64,000 nucleotides of DNA from Veillonella magna DSM 19857 (GTDB taxonomy: Bacteria > Bacillota > Negativicutes > Veillonellales > Veillonellaceae): positions 1 through 64,000 of the forward strand of contig NZ_AUAN01000010.1 in NCBI RefSeq assembly GCF_000428745.1, read 5' to 3'. Within the stretch, counting starts at the first letter, position 1; each line of letters begins with the position of its first letter. A program made the position numbers and the translations under genes. This document shows, piece by piece, positions 33,916 to 43,849 of this stretch. The notes under the pieces are model-generated. The model ran no database searches. It saw only the letters and a list, made by a program, of their open reading frames with translations, and was not told the origin of the DNA.

Positions 33916-35298
33916 TTATACCTCCTTTTTCAATCGGTCTACCAATTCCTTTGCCTGTCGCACACCGTCCGGCATGCCTACACCATCAAAGGGGGTGCCG
34001 ATAACGTCAAGTCCCGGATACGTCCGGGCTACATGTTCCTTAATGCGCCCTACCAATTCGCGATGCCCTACTTTATACTGTGGCATGCTCTTGTTAAGGC
34101 GCGTAATTTCAATCCACAGTGGCATAGCCGTAAATCCCATTATGCGTTGAATTTCATACAATGCCACTTTTTTTAATTCTTCCTCGTCCAGGCGCTGTAC
34201 TGTATCATCACCGGCTTTACCGAGGAAAACTCGAAGCACGATTTTATCGGCCGGTGTCGTCTGTGGCCATTTTGAACTGATATACGTGCAAGCCGTCAAC
34301 GGTGTATCGGTCTTACGAGTAATTACAAAGCCCGTACCGTTCAGCGGCGCATCGAAGGCGCTTCGTTCAAATGCCATGACCGCAATCGCACATGACGATA
34401 AATCCATGTTCATCAGCTCCGCCATAGCGGCATCATCGCCGAACCAAGCCCGATATGCCTGTGGCGGCGTCGTAATAATCACGCGATCATAACGAGTAGT
34501 CCTGTCTTTTGCTGTGACTACAAAACCGTCTTCTTTTTTTATCGCCGTCACTGCCGCATTCCCGTAAAGGGTTACATTCTCCGGCATAGACTCTACCAAG
34601 GCATCAATAATCGATTCCAAACCGCCCGTCACTTGACGGAACTGTCCTTGCGGTACTGCTCCTTTAGGACGCATCGCCGCCCGTTGCTTACGCGCTGCCA
34701 GCATGCCTTTTACCATATTGCCGGCTTTGCGTTCCAGCGCATGAAATTCCGGGAAGGTTGCATCAAGACTAAGTTCATAAATATCACCGCCGTAAATACC
34801 GGACAGCAGCGGCTCGATAAGCTTATCCATCATTTCCTGCCCTAAATGATAGCGAAAAAAGTCACCGATAGATACATCGCCATCCGTTGGATACGGAGAT
34901 GTGAAGTAATCCCGCATGGCGCGTACTTTTCCGCTCCAGGATATGAGAGTCGACATGGCAAAAGGAATAAATTCCGTCGGTATCCCTACAATGGATCCGC
35001 CAGGGATAGGATACATTTTTGTTCGATCGTAAATATACGCTTGTCCAGTGGCATTCGCTACAATCGTATCACCGAGACCGACATCGTTGATGAGTTCCGT
35101 CATCGCTGTCTTTCGGGCCAAATACGAATCCGGTCCGATTTCCACCACATAGCCGTCTACTCGCTTTGTTTTTATTTTACCGCCAAAACGCGCTTCCTTT
35201 TCATATACATCTATTTGCCAGTTCGGCTTTTCCTTTGCCAGATAATAGGCAGTAGAAAGACCTGTCAGTCCTCCGCCAATCACCGCCACTCGACTCAT
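33916..35298 (-). CDS. hemY: Coproporphyrinogen III oxidase, HemY type (CgoX)
   Basis: A 460-residue FAD enzyme of the protoporphyrinogen oxidase family that oxidises coproporphyrinogen III to coproporphyrin III. The FAD-binding motif VIGGGLTGLSTAYYLA is at residues 6-21. Other family segments are KTKRVDGYVVEIGPDSYLARK, VTGGLESIIDAL and GTPFDGVGMPDGVRQAKELV near the end. Oxygen is the usual electron acceptor, which is notable for an anaerobe. The gene starts four bases after hemH with GAGGTGA as ribosome site. The neighbouring hemQ shows that the product is coproporphyrin, not protoporphyrin. Confidence 0.92.
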   Translation of the reverse strand: MSRVAVIGGGLTGLSTAYYLAKEKPNWQIDVYEKEARFGGKIKTKRVDGYVVEIGPDSYLARKTAMTELINDVGLGDTIVANATGQAYIYDRTKMYPIPGGSIVGIPTEFIPFAMSTLISWSGKVRAMRDYFTSPYPTDGDVSIGDFFRYHLGQEMMDKLIEPLLSGIYGGDIYELSLDATFPEFHALERKAGNMVKGMLAARKQRAAMRPKGAVPQGQFRQVTGGLESIIDALVESMPENVTLYGNAAVTAIKKEDGFVVTAKDRTTRYDRVIITTPPQAYRAWFGDDAAMAELMNMDLSSCAIAVMAFERSAFDAPLNGTGFVITRKTDTPLTACTYISSKWPQTTPADKIVLRVFLGKAGDDTVQRLDEEELKKVALYEIQRIMGFTAMPLWIEITRLNKSMPQYKVGHRELVGRIKEHVARTYPGLDVIGTPFDGVGMPDGVRQAKELVDRLKKEV

Positions 35299-35302
35299 TC
35301 TA

Positions 35303-36247
35303 TCACCTCTGTTGTTCGATTCCCGTGCGTAACACCGCCCGATGCATAGCCTCTATAAATGTAGCATTGGTATTTGGCATATCTACGCGTGTATATGCAA
35401 GATTCAATGTATCGCACAAGGCTTTACATTCAATATCATTATCATAAAGTACTTCCAAATGGTCGCATACAAAACCGATAGGCACATATACGACCGTGCG
35501 CACAGTCGGATCATCGGCTACCTTTTTCGTCACCGTCGCCACATCCGGCGTCAGCCAGTCACCGCGTACACCGGCGCTTTGCCACGCCATGTGATACGAG
35601 GTAAGCCCTACTGCTTCGGCCACTCGCTTAGCCGTCGCCTCGATACACGCCGGATAGCTATCCCCCATATGGATAACATGATACGGCAAACTGTGTGCCG
35701 TAAATATAACGGCCACCGATGCATCACGGCCCGTAGTGGATAGTGTCTTCTCCAATGCATTCGTCCAATAGCGTATAAATTCCGGTTCTTCGTTCCACGC
35801 TTGCACTTCGTGTAATGTCAAACCATAACGGGCTGCCCGTCGACGGGCACGTTCAAAATAGGCAGCGGTAGAAAATAAGGAAAAATACGGCGCCATAACA
35901 ATTGTAGCCGCTTCCGTAATACCTGCCTCTGCCATTTCCGTTACCGCATCTTCTATGAACGGTGCACAATGCTTATGGCCTGTAAACAGCCGATACCGCA
36001 CAGTAGTAGTCGATGCATTCAATGCGTCGACCAGTGCTTGCGCCTGTGCCGCCGTCAACGCTGCTAGCGGCGATGTACCGCCGATGGCCCGATATCGCTT
36101 TTTCAATCGTTCCACTTCAGCCGCCGTCGGTGGATAGCCTCGCCGTATATGCGTGTAATACGGCATAATATCTTCTTCTCGCAAGGGAGTGCCATAGTCT
36201 AAAACTAACAGCCCCACTACCTGCGATGTTTCATCTCGTTCTTTCAT
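35303..36247 (-). CDS. hemH: Ferrochelatase (coproporphyrin ferrochelatase)
   Basis: A 314-residue ferrochelatase that inserts iron into coproporphyrin III. The N-terminal segment GLLVLDYGTPLREEDIMPYYTHIRRG and the catalytic histidine region VIFTAHSLPYHVIHMGDSYP near residue 185 are clear. MAWQSAGVRGDWLTPDV and VPIGFVCDHLEVLYDNDIE near residues 218 and 252 complete the site (conserved His and Glu). The ATG overlaps the hemE stop by one base. Order and coupling suggest one operon from hemE to hemQ. Confidence 0.95.
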   Translation of the reverse strand: MKERDETSQVVGLLVLDYGTPLREEDIMPYYTHIRRGYPPTAAEVERLKKRYRAIGGTSPLAALTAAQAQALVDALNASTTTVRYRLFTGHKHCAPFIEDAVTEMAEAGITEAATIVMAPYFSLFSTAAYFERARRRAARYGLTLHEVQAWNEEPEFIRYWTNALEKTLSTTGRDASVAVIFTAHSLPYHVIHMGDSYPACIEATAKRVAEAVGLTSYHMAWQSAGVRGDWLTPDVATVTKKVADDPTVRTVVYVPIGFVCDHLEVLYDNDIECKALCDTLNLAYTRVDMPNTNATFIEAMHRAVLRTGIEQQR

Positions 36248-37275
36248 TATTTTGCTGTAACCTCGTGTACATATGCGGTAATCCGCTTCAACACATCAGG
36301 ATCAGCTTCGGGCACAACACCGTGACCCAAATTAAAAATGTGTTTGCCGTGTGCTTTTCCTTCTTCCAAAATCCGATCGATTTCCCGACGAATAATCGGC
36401 CAATCCGCAAACAAATAGGCCGGATCGAGATTGCCCTGTAAGGTCTGCGCAATTCCCATTTCGCTGGCTTCCGCCACCGTGCAACGCCAATCTAAGCCGA
36501 TTACATCCAGCGGCAACTTACGCCAAAGCGACAACAAATGTCCGGTACCGACACCGAACATAGTAATCGGTACTTCCGGATACTGCTGTTTCAATGTGCC
36601 GATAATCCGCTCCATCCAGGGAAAAATCCGCACTTCGTATTCGGCACGGTTAACCGCCCCTACCCAAGAATCAAAGATCTGTATGGCTGCGGCGCCGGCC
36701 TTAATCTGCGCTCCCAAGTAGGCAATCGTCATCTGCGTCAGCTTCTCCATCAACGCATCCCAAATATCAGGACGACATACCAGCATTTGCCGCGTCTTAT
36801 TATAATTTTTGGAGGGACCGCCTTCAATCATATAACTGGCCAAGGTAAACGGCGCACCACCGAAACCTATTAGTGGTACCTGCAGCATTTCCTCCGTTAA
36901 CAGGCGAATAGTTTCAATCATATACGGCAATTCGCCTTCTACATCAAGTGCGCGCAGCCTCGCCACATCCTCCATGGACCGTATGGGATTAGCAATCACC
37001 GGTCCCACACCGGCTTTAATATCCACATCCACCCCGATAGGTACCAACGGCGTCATAATGTCTTTATACAAAATAGCCGCATCCACATTGTACTCATCTA
37101 CCGGCAACTTTGTTATATACGCACAAAGCTCTGGTTGGCGCGTAATTTCAAACAGGGAATATTTGGCTTTAATCCGTCTGTATTCGGCCTGACTCCGACC
37201 GGCTTGGCGCATAAACCACACCGGCGTGTGTTGCGGCACCTCGCCGCGAATCATTGTTACGTATGTATTATTCAT
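36247..37275 (-). CDS. hemE: Uroporphyrinogen decarboxylase
   Basis: A 342-residue enzyme that removes four carboxyl groups from uroporphyrinogen III to give coproporphyrinogen III, the first step of this operon. The signature PVWFMRQAGRSQAEYR is at residues 19-34, and GFGGAPFTLASYMIEGGPS is near residue 140. ILEEGKAHGKHIFNLGHGVVPEADPDV near the C-terminus is also typical. It heads the hemE-hemH-hemY-hemQ operon. Earlier haem genes are not in the window. Confidence 0.96.
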   Translation of the reverse strand: MNNTYVTMIRGEVPQHTPVWFMRQAGRSQAEYRRIKAKYSLFEITRQPELCAYITKLPVDEYNVDAAILYKDIMTPLVPIGVDVDIKAGVGPVIANPIRSMEDVARLRALDVEGELPYMIETIRLLTEEMLQVPLIGFGGAPFTLASYMIEGGPSKNYNKTRQMLVCRPDIWDALMEKLTQMTIAYLGAQIKAGAAAIQIFDSWVGAVNRAEYEVRIFPWMERIIGTLKQQYPEVPITMFGVGTGHLLSLWRKLPLDVIGLDWRCTVAEASEMGIAQTLQGNLDPAYLFADWPIIRREIDRILEEGKAHGKHIFNLGHGVVPEADPDVLKRITAYVHEVTAK

Positions 37276-37426
37276 TGGTATCTTCTTTCTGATTAAGTAA
37301 TATCTCCATTAATCATACCATTTCCATCAACAAATGAAAATAGATATATTTTAGTCATCTCTCTATGATAAAACAATACTCTGTTCTATCGAGTGACAAC
37401 TATTCTTTTCTATTGATAATAAAAAG

Positions 37427-37466
37427 GGACACAACAAAATGCGATATCTCCCATTTTGTTATGTCC
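37427..37466 (-). terminator. Terminator of the DoxX gene
   Basis: A 15-bp stem GGACATAACAAAATG/CATTTTGTTGTGTCC (minus-strand sense) with a 10-nt loop, followed by CTTTTTATT on the minus strand. Confidence 0.9.
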
Positions 37467-37530
37467 TATACCTTGTTTTGAATTATATCATACAAATATG
37501 CAACTGCCTGTGCTCGTGGCAACGCCGGAA

Positions 37531-37947
37531 TCAGCGACGCATTAAAAAGCGATCGATACTGTATCGTCCCGGACCGGCAATGAGAAGCATCAACGCCCCC
37601 AGTCCCATCTGCGACGGATAGTCCCACTTCATGAAGCCTCCGCTAAAGCCTACTGCTGTAGCCACTACTAAGGTGCCTACTACTAACAACGCACCAAAGC
37701 GAGTCAATAGACCGAGCAAAAGTAAGATACCGCCTAACAGTTCTGCAGCCGCTGCCATTACACCTAATGTGTAAAAGCCATCGGTAATACCAAAAATAGA
37801 AAGCATGCTTCCTACCGCCGTTAAGGTTCCTTCGCCACCGGCAAACTTCAGATAGCCATGTGCTGCCATCGACGCACCAAAGCCCAAACGATAGATAAGT
37901 AAGCCCACATCTTGGTAAGCAAATAAATTCTTAAATAAAATATTCAT
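37531..37947 (-). CDS. DoxX-family membrane protein
   Basis: A 138-residue protein with four membrane segments in the DoxX pattern: LLIYRLGFGASMAAHGYLKF, then VMAAAAELLGGILLLLGLLTRFGALLVVGTLVVA and GALMLLIAGPGRYSIDRFL. DoxX proteins are found with redox or thiol-stress functions, but a specific role is not known. The start at MNILFKN is preferred over the open-frame start 19 codons upstream, since that part lies in an AT-rich leader; the ribosome site (GTGGGGTG) is weak. Confidence 0.82.
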   Translation of the reverse strand: MNILFKNLFAYQDVGLLIYRLGFGASMAAHGYLKFAGGEGTLTAVGSMLSIFGITDGFYTLGVMAAAAELLGGILLLLGLLTRFGALLVVGTLVVATAVGFSGGFMKWDYPSQMGLGALMLLIAGPGRYSIDRFLMRR

Positions 37948-38140
37948 AGTATATACACCCCACTCAAAAATCAAGGATATAAAATTCACAAATGTATAGT
38001 ACAATACTTTTCTATCGCTGTCAACTTACAATCCTATTCTTTTGTTAGGAATTAATCGTCACGGGACTTTATCTCAGTGCCTACAGCCATCACACTTGGT
38101 AAATATCCACCTGCCACACCACCCGTGTACTCAATAATTT

Positions 38141-38527
38141 TTATTTTTTCAATTTGTTCATAAACCGTTCGCAATCGATAATAAAACGTTCATGAGTACC
38201 TTTGCCGATGATTCGATCTCCTTCACGTGCCTCTACGGCAAAAGAAACTTTGCGTCCTTCCACTGCTGTAATTGTTGCGGTTGCCGTAATTTCGGCACCT
38301 AATGGAGATGGCGCATCATGACTAATCGCAAGCTTAATCCCTACGGTACTTTCACCGTCTTCCATGAAATCTTCCACTGCGCGTACGGCAGCCTTTTCCA
38401 TTAATGCACACATTGCCGGTGTGGCAAACACCGGTAGTGTACCGCTGCCCATAACATCCGCCGTATTCACTGCCGTTACCGCTACTTCCGCTGTTCCTAC
38501 TGTACCTACGCTAATTTCTTTTGCCAT
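38141..38527 (-). CDS. Thioesterase-family protein (hotdog fold)
   Basis: A 128-residue single-domain hotdog protein similar to small acyl-CoA thioesterases of the fluoroacetyl-CoA-thioesterase-like group. Recognisable parts are FATPAMCALMEKAAVRAVEDFM near residue 35, TVGIKLAISHDAPSPLGAEITATATI in the middle, and KVSFAVEAREGDRIIGKGTHERFII near the end. It probably hydrolyses an acyl-CoA; the substrate is unknown. The ATG at 38527 has GGGAGG at seven bases. Confidence 0.82.
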   Translation of the reverse strand: MAKEISVGTVGTAEVAVTAVNTADVMGSGTLPVFATPAMCALMEKAAVRAVEDFMEDGESTVGIKLAISHDAPSPLGAEITATATITAVEGRKVSFAVEAREGDRIIGKGTHERFIIDCERFMNKLKK

Positions 38528-38653
38528 ATTTACCTCCCGATTGCATATACACATAACCTTTTTCATACCTATTCACGCTACGCCTGTCAAACATAGGCGT
38601 GCCGACACATATGCTCCTATTATAAGCAATTCGCAAAATAAGAACAAGTCGCA

Positions 38654-38694
38654 AAAACCGCTCCTTTCGGTACGATTCCGAAAAGAGCGGTTTT
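38654..38694 (-). terminator. Terminator of the fumarase genes
   Basis: The stem AAAACCGCTC/GAGCGGTTTT encloses a smaller CTTTCGG/CCGAAAA stem. T residues follow on the minus strand. It lies about 90 bp after the fumarase beta stop. Confidence 0.9.
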
Positions 38695-38787
38695 AACATA
38701 GATTGCCTACCTGTTTGGATGTATGCTTCCTATAGAAAGCACCACTATACTCCTTACAGAGTTCTCCATTATCACACCGGATATTTG

Positions 38788-39405
38788 TTATTTTATAAAC
38801 TGCACATGCTTATAAATATCTTCTAAGACTTCTTCCTTGGTGGCATTGTATTCCACCTTTTTCTGTTCGAACCAGTTATTGCCATGTGTATCAATGGATA
38901 CGATAAGCGGCCCGAATTCTTTTACCCGGCATGTCCACAAGGTTTCCGGCATCCCTAATTCCTTCCAGTTAGCCGACTCGATTTCTTCTACTTCCGTTGC
39001 TGCCAACACAGCATTACCTGCGGGGAATACCAAATGCAAAGCTTTAAACTCCTGGCAAGCTCGCTCCGTATTGGGACCCATACCGCCTTTGCCGACAATT
39101 AATCGCACACCGGTTTCTTTTACAAATTCGTATTCGAATTTTTCCATACGCATACTTGTTGTCGGTCCTACCGATACCATTTCATAACGGTCGTCGCTGC
39201 CGTCTACCTTACGCACAATCGGTCCGGCGTGTAAAATAGCACCGTCACGTACATCCACCGGTAATTTTCTACCGTATTCTACCAAGCGGCGATGCGCTAC
39301 ATCACGACATGTCGTTATGTGCCCGGTAAGATAAATAATATCGCCTGCTTTAATATCTTCTAAATCTGCTGCCGAAATAGGCGTTGTTAAAATTTTCTTT
39401 TCCAT
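38788..39405 (-). CDS. Class I fumarate hydratase, beta (C-terminal) subunit
   Basis: A 205-residue subunit of the two-part 4Fe-4S fumarase (or tartrate-dehydratase-like) family. It corresponds to the C-terminal domain of long class I fumarases. Family segments are [49 protein letters not shown] and [17 protein letters not shown]. It would add water to fumarate to form malate with the alpha subunit. The start directly follows the alpha-subunit stop, with one base of overlap. Confidence 0.92.
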   Translation of the reverse strand: MEKKILTTPISAADLEDIKAGDIIYLTGHITTCRDVAHRRLVEYGRKLPVDVRDGAILHAGPIVRKVDGSDDRYEMVSVGPTTSMRMEKFEYEFVKETGVRLIVGKGGMGPNTERACQEFKALHLVFPAGNAVLAATEVEEIESANWKELGMPETLWTCRVKEFGPLIVSIDTHGNNWFEQKKVEYNATKEEVLEDIYKHVQFIK

Positions 39406-40304
39406 TAGAATTTCACCCCGCTATGAGACAATACCTGACATGCGCCGTCTTTTGTAAATACCAAGTGACCACGACGATGGTTCCAACATCCTACATTAAC
39501 GGCTACACTGATAACCGACGGATGACGAGCACCGTTTTCAATATTTACACCCATGACGGATTTATCGCCGCCCATACCCTGTGGTCCTAAATGCAATTTG
39601 TTAATGCCATCTTCCAATAACTGTTCCATGTAAGCTGCCTTTTCATTCGGATTCTTAGAGCTTACCGGACGCATCAATGCCTTCTTAGAAAATAATGCAG
39701 CCGTATCAATCGAAGTAGCTACCCCAACACCCACAAGCAGTGGCGGACATGCATTAAGACCATACGAAGTCATGAGGTCAAGTACAAATTTAGCTACCCC
39801 TTCATAGCCTTCACCGGGCATCAATGTTTTACCGCTTCCCGGCAAGGAGCAACCACCGCCGGCCATATACGGGAAGATTTCCACATCATCACGGCCCGGC
39901 ACGATGTCCCACATGATATAGGGTACAGAGGTACCGATATTTTTACCTGTGTTATATTCATCAAAGGTTTCTACGCAATTATGGCGTAGCGGGGCTTCTT
40001 GCGTTGCCTTAAAGGTAGCTTCCCGTAAAATCTCTTCCAATTCACCGATTAAAGGATAATTAGATCCGCATTTTACCCAATATTGTAACACACCGGTATC
40101 CTGACAAGACGGTCGCTTTAGTTCTGCAGCCAATTGCATATTTGTCTTCATTGTTTCGTAAATTGTTTTTGCTAACGGATTCTTTTCATCGGCTGCTAAT
40201 TCTTTAATTTTCGCCTCTACATCATCCGGCAACACTCGCGCCATATAGCTGACGAAATCAGCTATTTGCTGTGTCATAATCTGCACTTGTTTTTCCTTTT
40301 CCAT
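39405..40304 (-). CDS. Class I fumarate hydratase, alpha (N-terminal) subunit
   Basis: A 299-residue subunit that holds the 4Fe-4S cluster. Cluster cysteines lie in [13 protein letters not shown] near residue 65, [18 protein letters not shown] near residue 180, and [13 protein letters not shown] near residue 206. Expected length for the alpha subunit. The ATG at 40304 follows AAGGAGG. The neighbouring SLC13 permease suggests use or export of C4-dicarboxylates, consistent with succinate or malate fermentation; that link is inferred from context. Confidence 0.92.
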   Translation of the reverse strand: MEKEKQVQIMTQQIADFVSYMARVLPDDVEAKIKELAADEKNPLAKTIYETMKTNMQLAAELKRPSCQDTGVLQYWVKCGSNYPLIGELEEILREATFKATQEAPLRHNCVETFDEYNTGKNIGTSVPYIMWDIVPGRDDVEIFPYMAGGGCSLPGSGKTLMPGEGYEGVAKFVLDLMTSYGLNACPPLLVGVGVATSIDTAALFSKKALMRPVSSKNPNEKAAYMEQLLEDGINKLHLGPQGMGGDKSVMGVNIENGARHPSVISVAVNVGCWNHRRGHLVFTKDGACQVLSHSGVKF

Positions 40305-40522
40305 AGCTTGTAAGCCTCCTTGCACACTCACTTTTTAACTATCTACTACGTATCTACTGTTATGTATAAGTACTCTTTGTACTTTCATACTTTGATAAAA
40401 TCACACGTCTATGCCCATTTCCCGTTACTACGCACACAGTTTATTTGTAGTAAACGTTCCGCAACATATTACGCTATATTACACTTGCTGAAATCAGTCC
40501 TGTTGTGTATTACTATACACGC

Positions 40523-41791
40523 TTATGGGTAGAAGGGGAAGAATATAGGTAACAAAATCAATGAAACAATGGTAGACACTACTATCAGCGGAGCCCCTGC
40601 TTTCATGTAATCCATAAATGTATAGCCTGCTATGTTATACACCATCGTATTGGCCGGCATACCTATAGGCGTAGCATATGCACAGGAACCGCCGATAACG
40701 GTAGCCATCAACACGGCTTTCGGATCTGCCCCCATTTGCTGAGCCAACGAAATTCCAATAGGCACTAAAAGTGCTGTTGTTGCCGTGTTAGACATAAAGT
40801 TCGTCAAGATTGCCGACAGAATAAAGATAACCGACATCAGCAAGAACGGTGACGGATGATCGCCAAGCATGCCAATAATCGTATCGGCCACTACAGCACC
40901 GGCACCGGTTTTAACCAATGCTCCGGCTAACGCCAACGAACCTACAAACAGTAAAATTGTTTTCATGTCTATCGATTTTACCGCCGCTGTTTCGCTGATG
41001 GTCTTTGTGGCTACTAAAACCAACGCACCGATCCAAGCCGTTACATACAGCTTTACACCTAACTGCTTTTCAAAAATCATTCCTACGATAGTGGCCACCA
41101 GTACAATCGCCGCCATCCATTTTTTCCATGTCGGCACATGACTGTAATCCGGCGTTCCCTCATAGGTATCTTCTGTTTCCCGCGTCGGTTCGTCAGGCAA
41201 CAATTTATAACCGATAAGAACAAAGTAAATAATGCCCACTACCAATACCGGTAAACCGATTAGTGCATAATCAAAAAATCCAAACGATAAATTAATCTTA
41301 GCCAAACCGGATTGAGCAATCATATTTCCCGGCGCACCGATGAGGCTAAGGTTACCACCCATGGCCGATGCCAATACCAACGGTAACAAAAATTTTGCTT
41401 TTTTAAAGCCTGCCTTTTGTGCCAAACCGATTGCTACCGGTATCAATACCGCGGCCGTTCCCGTATTCGACAAGAAGCCGGACATGACACCGGTAATCGT
41501 CATTACCGCAACGATGAGCAAGCGCTCCGACTTGGCAAATTTAGTTACCAAGCCACCTACTTGTTGGGCCATGCCGGTTTCAAAGAAAGCGGCCCCTACA
41601 ATAAACATAGCCATAAATAAAAGTACGTTGCTGTCTACAAAACCGGCGAAGGCTTCCTTTGGCGTAATAACGCCGGTCAACACCAGACCTACCGCAACTA
41701 TCATCGCCGTAATCGACAAGGGAATCTTTTCCCAAACAAACATAATAATGGCAAACACTAGAAATGCCAGGGTGATTGTTACACCATCCAT
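40523..41791 (-). CDS. SLC13/DASS-family anion permease, probably dicarboxylate
   Basis: A 422-residue permease with 11-12 membrane segments and two inverted halves. Each half carries the SNT signature of the divalent-anion:sodium symporters: FLSNTGTAAVLIP near residue 108 and FMSNTATTALLVP near residue 335. The substrate is probably a C4-dicarboxylate or sulfate-like anion; the fumarase genes just downstream in the same direction favour fumarate, malate or succinate. It is 218 bp from the alpha fumarase gene with no clear terminator between, so one transcript is possible. Confidence 0.85.
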   Translation of the reverse strand: MDGVTITLAFLVFAIIMFVWEKIPLSITAMIVAVGLVLTGVITPKEAFAGFVDSNVLLFMAMFIVGAAFFETGMAQQVGGLVTKFAKSERLLIVAVMTITGVMSGFLSNTGTAAVLIPVAIGLAQKAGFKKAKFLLPLVLASAMGGNLSLIGAPGNMIAQSGLAKINLSFGFFDYALIGLPVLVVGIIYFVLIGYKLLPDEPTRETEDTYEGTPDYSHVPTWKKWMAAIVLVATIVGMIFEKQLGVKLYVTAWIGALVLVATKTISETAAVKSIDMKTILLFVGSLALAGALVKTGAGAVVADTIIGMLGDHPSPFLLMSVIFILSAILTNFMSNTATTALLVPIGISLAQQMGADPKAVLMATVIGGSCAYATPIGMPANTMVYNIAGYTFMDYMKAGAPLIVVSTIVSLILLPIFFPFYP

Positions 41792-41948
41792 TGCAATGCT
41801 CCTCTCTGATTAACCTGTACTGCATCGTATCTGTGTTTCATTATACGGATTTATTGAAATCCCTCTATCCGATAATAAGGATGTGTTTATAGCATACTTC
41901 CTCTCAGCACTACCACGTATCAGTAAGGGGCATCCCCGTTTATATAAA

Positions 41949-41986
41949 AAAACACCGTATGGTAGACTAACTACCTACGGTGTTTT
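41949..41986 (-). terminator. Terminator of the AraC-family gene
   Basis: The stem AAAACACCGTA(TG)GTAG with CTACCTACGGTGTTTT and a five-base loop is followed by T residues on the minus strand. It lies between the AraC gene and the SLC13 gene. Confidence 0.9.
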
Positions 41987-42051
41987 CCTTATATATTCAT
42001 ATCTACGTTAAATAGTATACGCAATATCTATATACAAAATCGGTATATTCG

Positions 42052-43185
42052 TTATTTTTTAGAAATGTCTTCTAACCGCTGCCACAATTGTTGCAATGTT
42101 GCCTTTGTATCCGCCAAGGAGGCTTCTAACTCTTTACAGCGCTGCCTGTCATGACTATAATTTTTATCTTTCACAGTTCCATACCCGGTCAGTCCGGTAC
42201 GGATATATTGCTCCAACACTTGATGCACCGATGCATCATCGGCGGCTATGTATTCCTTCCAATCCTGCAATGCTGTTTGCCGTGCTATACGCCGAGCTGT
42301 CCTGCGATAAGCGGACGGTGTCGTCCTAAAATGTTTTCTAAACATCGTATTAAACGCTTTTACATCGGTAAATCCACATTCGCCGGCGATGGTAACAATT
42401 CGTTCTTCCGAATTAACCAATGCCACTGCCGCTGCCCTAAGTCGCATACGCATAACATATTCCATAAAGGAAATACCCAATTGCCGTTTAAAAAATTGTG
42501 ATGCATAGCCTTCGGTGTAACCGCCAATGGCAGCAATATCCTTCAGTTCAATACGAGATGTATAGTTAGCATCGATGTAAGCAATCATCTTTTCAAACGT
42601 AGCTTCCCTAGCAACTGCCGGCGCGTGCCCATCCGGTCGAATGCGCACGGGCATAACCAGTTCCATCACTGTACGCGCCACATGCATGATAAGGCCTTCT
42701 GCCGTAATCGCTTCCATTGGAGATAAACCAGTACGCAATTCACGCTGCTTTGGCGTACGACTTTCTTGTCTATCCGGATGGCGTGCTGCTGCAGTGACAC
42801 CTAAGCGCATAAACTCGGCACCCCATCGTCGCATTGCTTCAAAAGGACGCGTGTACCTTGAGTTTTTATCACTGTACACACAAAATGTATATTGCATAAA
42901 ATCCGCATCATACGCCGTCATCATCTCCGGTGGCAAATGCAATACCAACGCAATCGTATCCGGTGTCATTGCCAATGTTGCATGACCGCATTGCGGCGAC
43001 AATATAATACAATCATCTGCTTCCAGCACCGTATAATCGCCATCATGACAAACCTCTACGGAGCCTTGCAGTACAATAAGTACCTCTACCTCCGGATGCC
43101 AATTATAATGATACGTACTGATTCGGTAAATGTAGCCATTCATCTGTATATGATTGTGTGTATATACATAATTAAAATAACGCAT
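42052..43185 (-). CDS. AraC-family transcriptional regulator with cupin sensor
   Basis: A 377-residue regulator. Residues 1 to about 95 are a cupin-type sensor (YRISTYHYNWHPEVEVLIVLQGSVEVCHDG). Residues from about 205 to 305 are the double helix-turn-helix of AraC proteins (IELKDIAAIGGYTEGYASQFFKRQLGISFMEYV, TIAGECGFTDVKAFNTMFRKHF, TPSAYRR). An extra C-terminal arm of about 70 residues ends in a coiled coil. The target is unknown; the SLC13 permease and fumarase lie downstream on the same strand behind a terminator. Confidence 0.88.
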   Translation of the reverse strand: MRYFNYVYTHNHIQMNGYIYRISTYHYNWHPEVEVLIVLQGSVEVCHDGDYTVLEADDCIILSPQCGHATLAMTPDTIALVLHLPPEMMTAYDADFMQYTFCVYSDKNSRYTRPFEAMRRWGAEFMRLGVTAAARHPDRQESRTPKQRELRTGLSPMEAITAEGLIMHVARTVMELVMPVRIRPDGHAPAVAREATFEKMIAYIDANYTSRIELKDIAAIGGYTEGYASQFFKRQLGISFMEYVMRMRLRAAAVALVNSEERIVTIAGECGFTDVKAFNTMFRKHFRTTPSAYRRTARRIARQTALQDWKEYIAADDASVHQVLEQYIRTGLTGYGTVKDKNYSHDRQRCKELEASLADTKATLQQLWQRLEDISKK

Positions 43186-43222
43186 ACGTTACTCTTTCTC
43201 TGACTCTGCTAATTCTTGGACT

Positions 43223-43819
43223 CTACTCATTCTCGGGGGTTACTAACATACGATACCGAGGACAACTTACGATATGATCATTCACTACACCAATGGCTTG
43301 CAAAAAAGAATACACAATCGTACTGCCTACAAAAGTAAAGCCTCGCTTCTTTAAGTCTTTACTGATCGTATCCGACAAAGCCGTTGTTGCCGGCGCATCT
43401 TCTTCCTTTTGCCAATGCCCAACGATGGTGTTACCATCAGTAAATCCCCAGATATATGCAGCAAAGCTGCCAAACTCTTCCTGTACCTTCATAAATGCAC
43501 GGGCATTCTTTTTTAGGGAAGCTATTTTTAGTCGATGGCGAATCACGTTCGGATTCTGCAATAACGCCGCTTCTTTTTCATCATCATAAGCAGCAATCTT
43601 ACGATAATCGAAACCATCAAAGGCTTTACGCATACCTTCCCGACGTTTCATAATCATCGTCCAACTCAATCCGGCCTGCATAGTTTCCAAAACTAAAAAC
43701 TCAAAGATTGTGCTGTCCTCATGCGTAGGCACACCCCATTCCGTGTCATGGTATATTGATTCTTCCGGACTACGCTCAGCCCATGAGCAGCGGCGTCTCT
43801 CTTGTGACCCTTTCATCAT
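43223..43819 (-). CDS. tag: DNA-3-methyladenine glycosylase I
   Basis: A 198-residue base-excision enzyme that removes 3-methyladenine from DNA. Typical Tag elements are RCSWAERSPEESIYHDTEWGVP at residues 9-30 (including a zinc-binding Cys and His), FLVLETMQAGLSWTMIMKRREGMRKAF, and GSTIVYSFLQAIGVVNDHIVSC with the C-terminal His and Cys. The ribosome site is GGGAGG; either of two adjacent ATG codons could start it. A small unknown gene lies 30 bp upstream. Confidence 0.95.
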   Translation of the reverse strand: MMKGSQERRRCSWAERSPEESIYHDTEWGVPTHEDSTIFEFLVLETMQAGLSWTMIMKRREGMRKAFDGFDYRKIAAYDDEKEAALLQNPNVIRHRLKIASLKKNARAFMKVQEEFGSFAAYIWGFTDGNTIVGHWQKEEDAPATTALSDTISKDLKKRGFTFVGSTIVYSFLQAIGVVNDHIVSCPRYRMLVTPENE

Positions 43820-43849
43820 CCCATACCTCCCAGCAGTAGTTATTACAAT

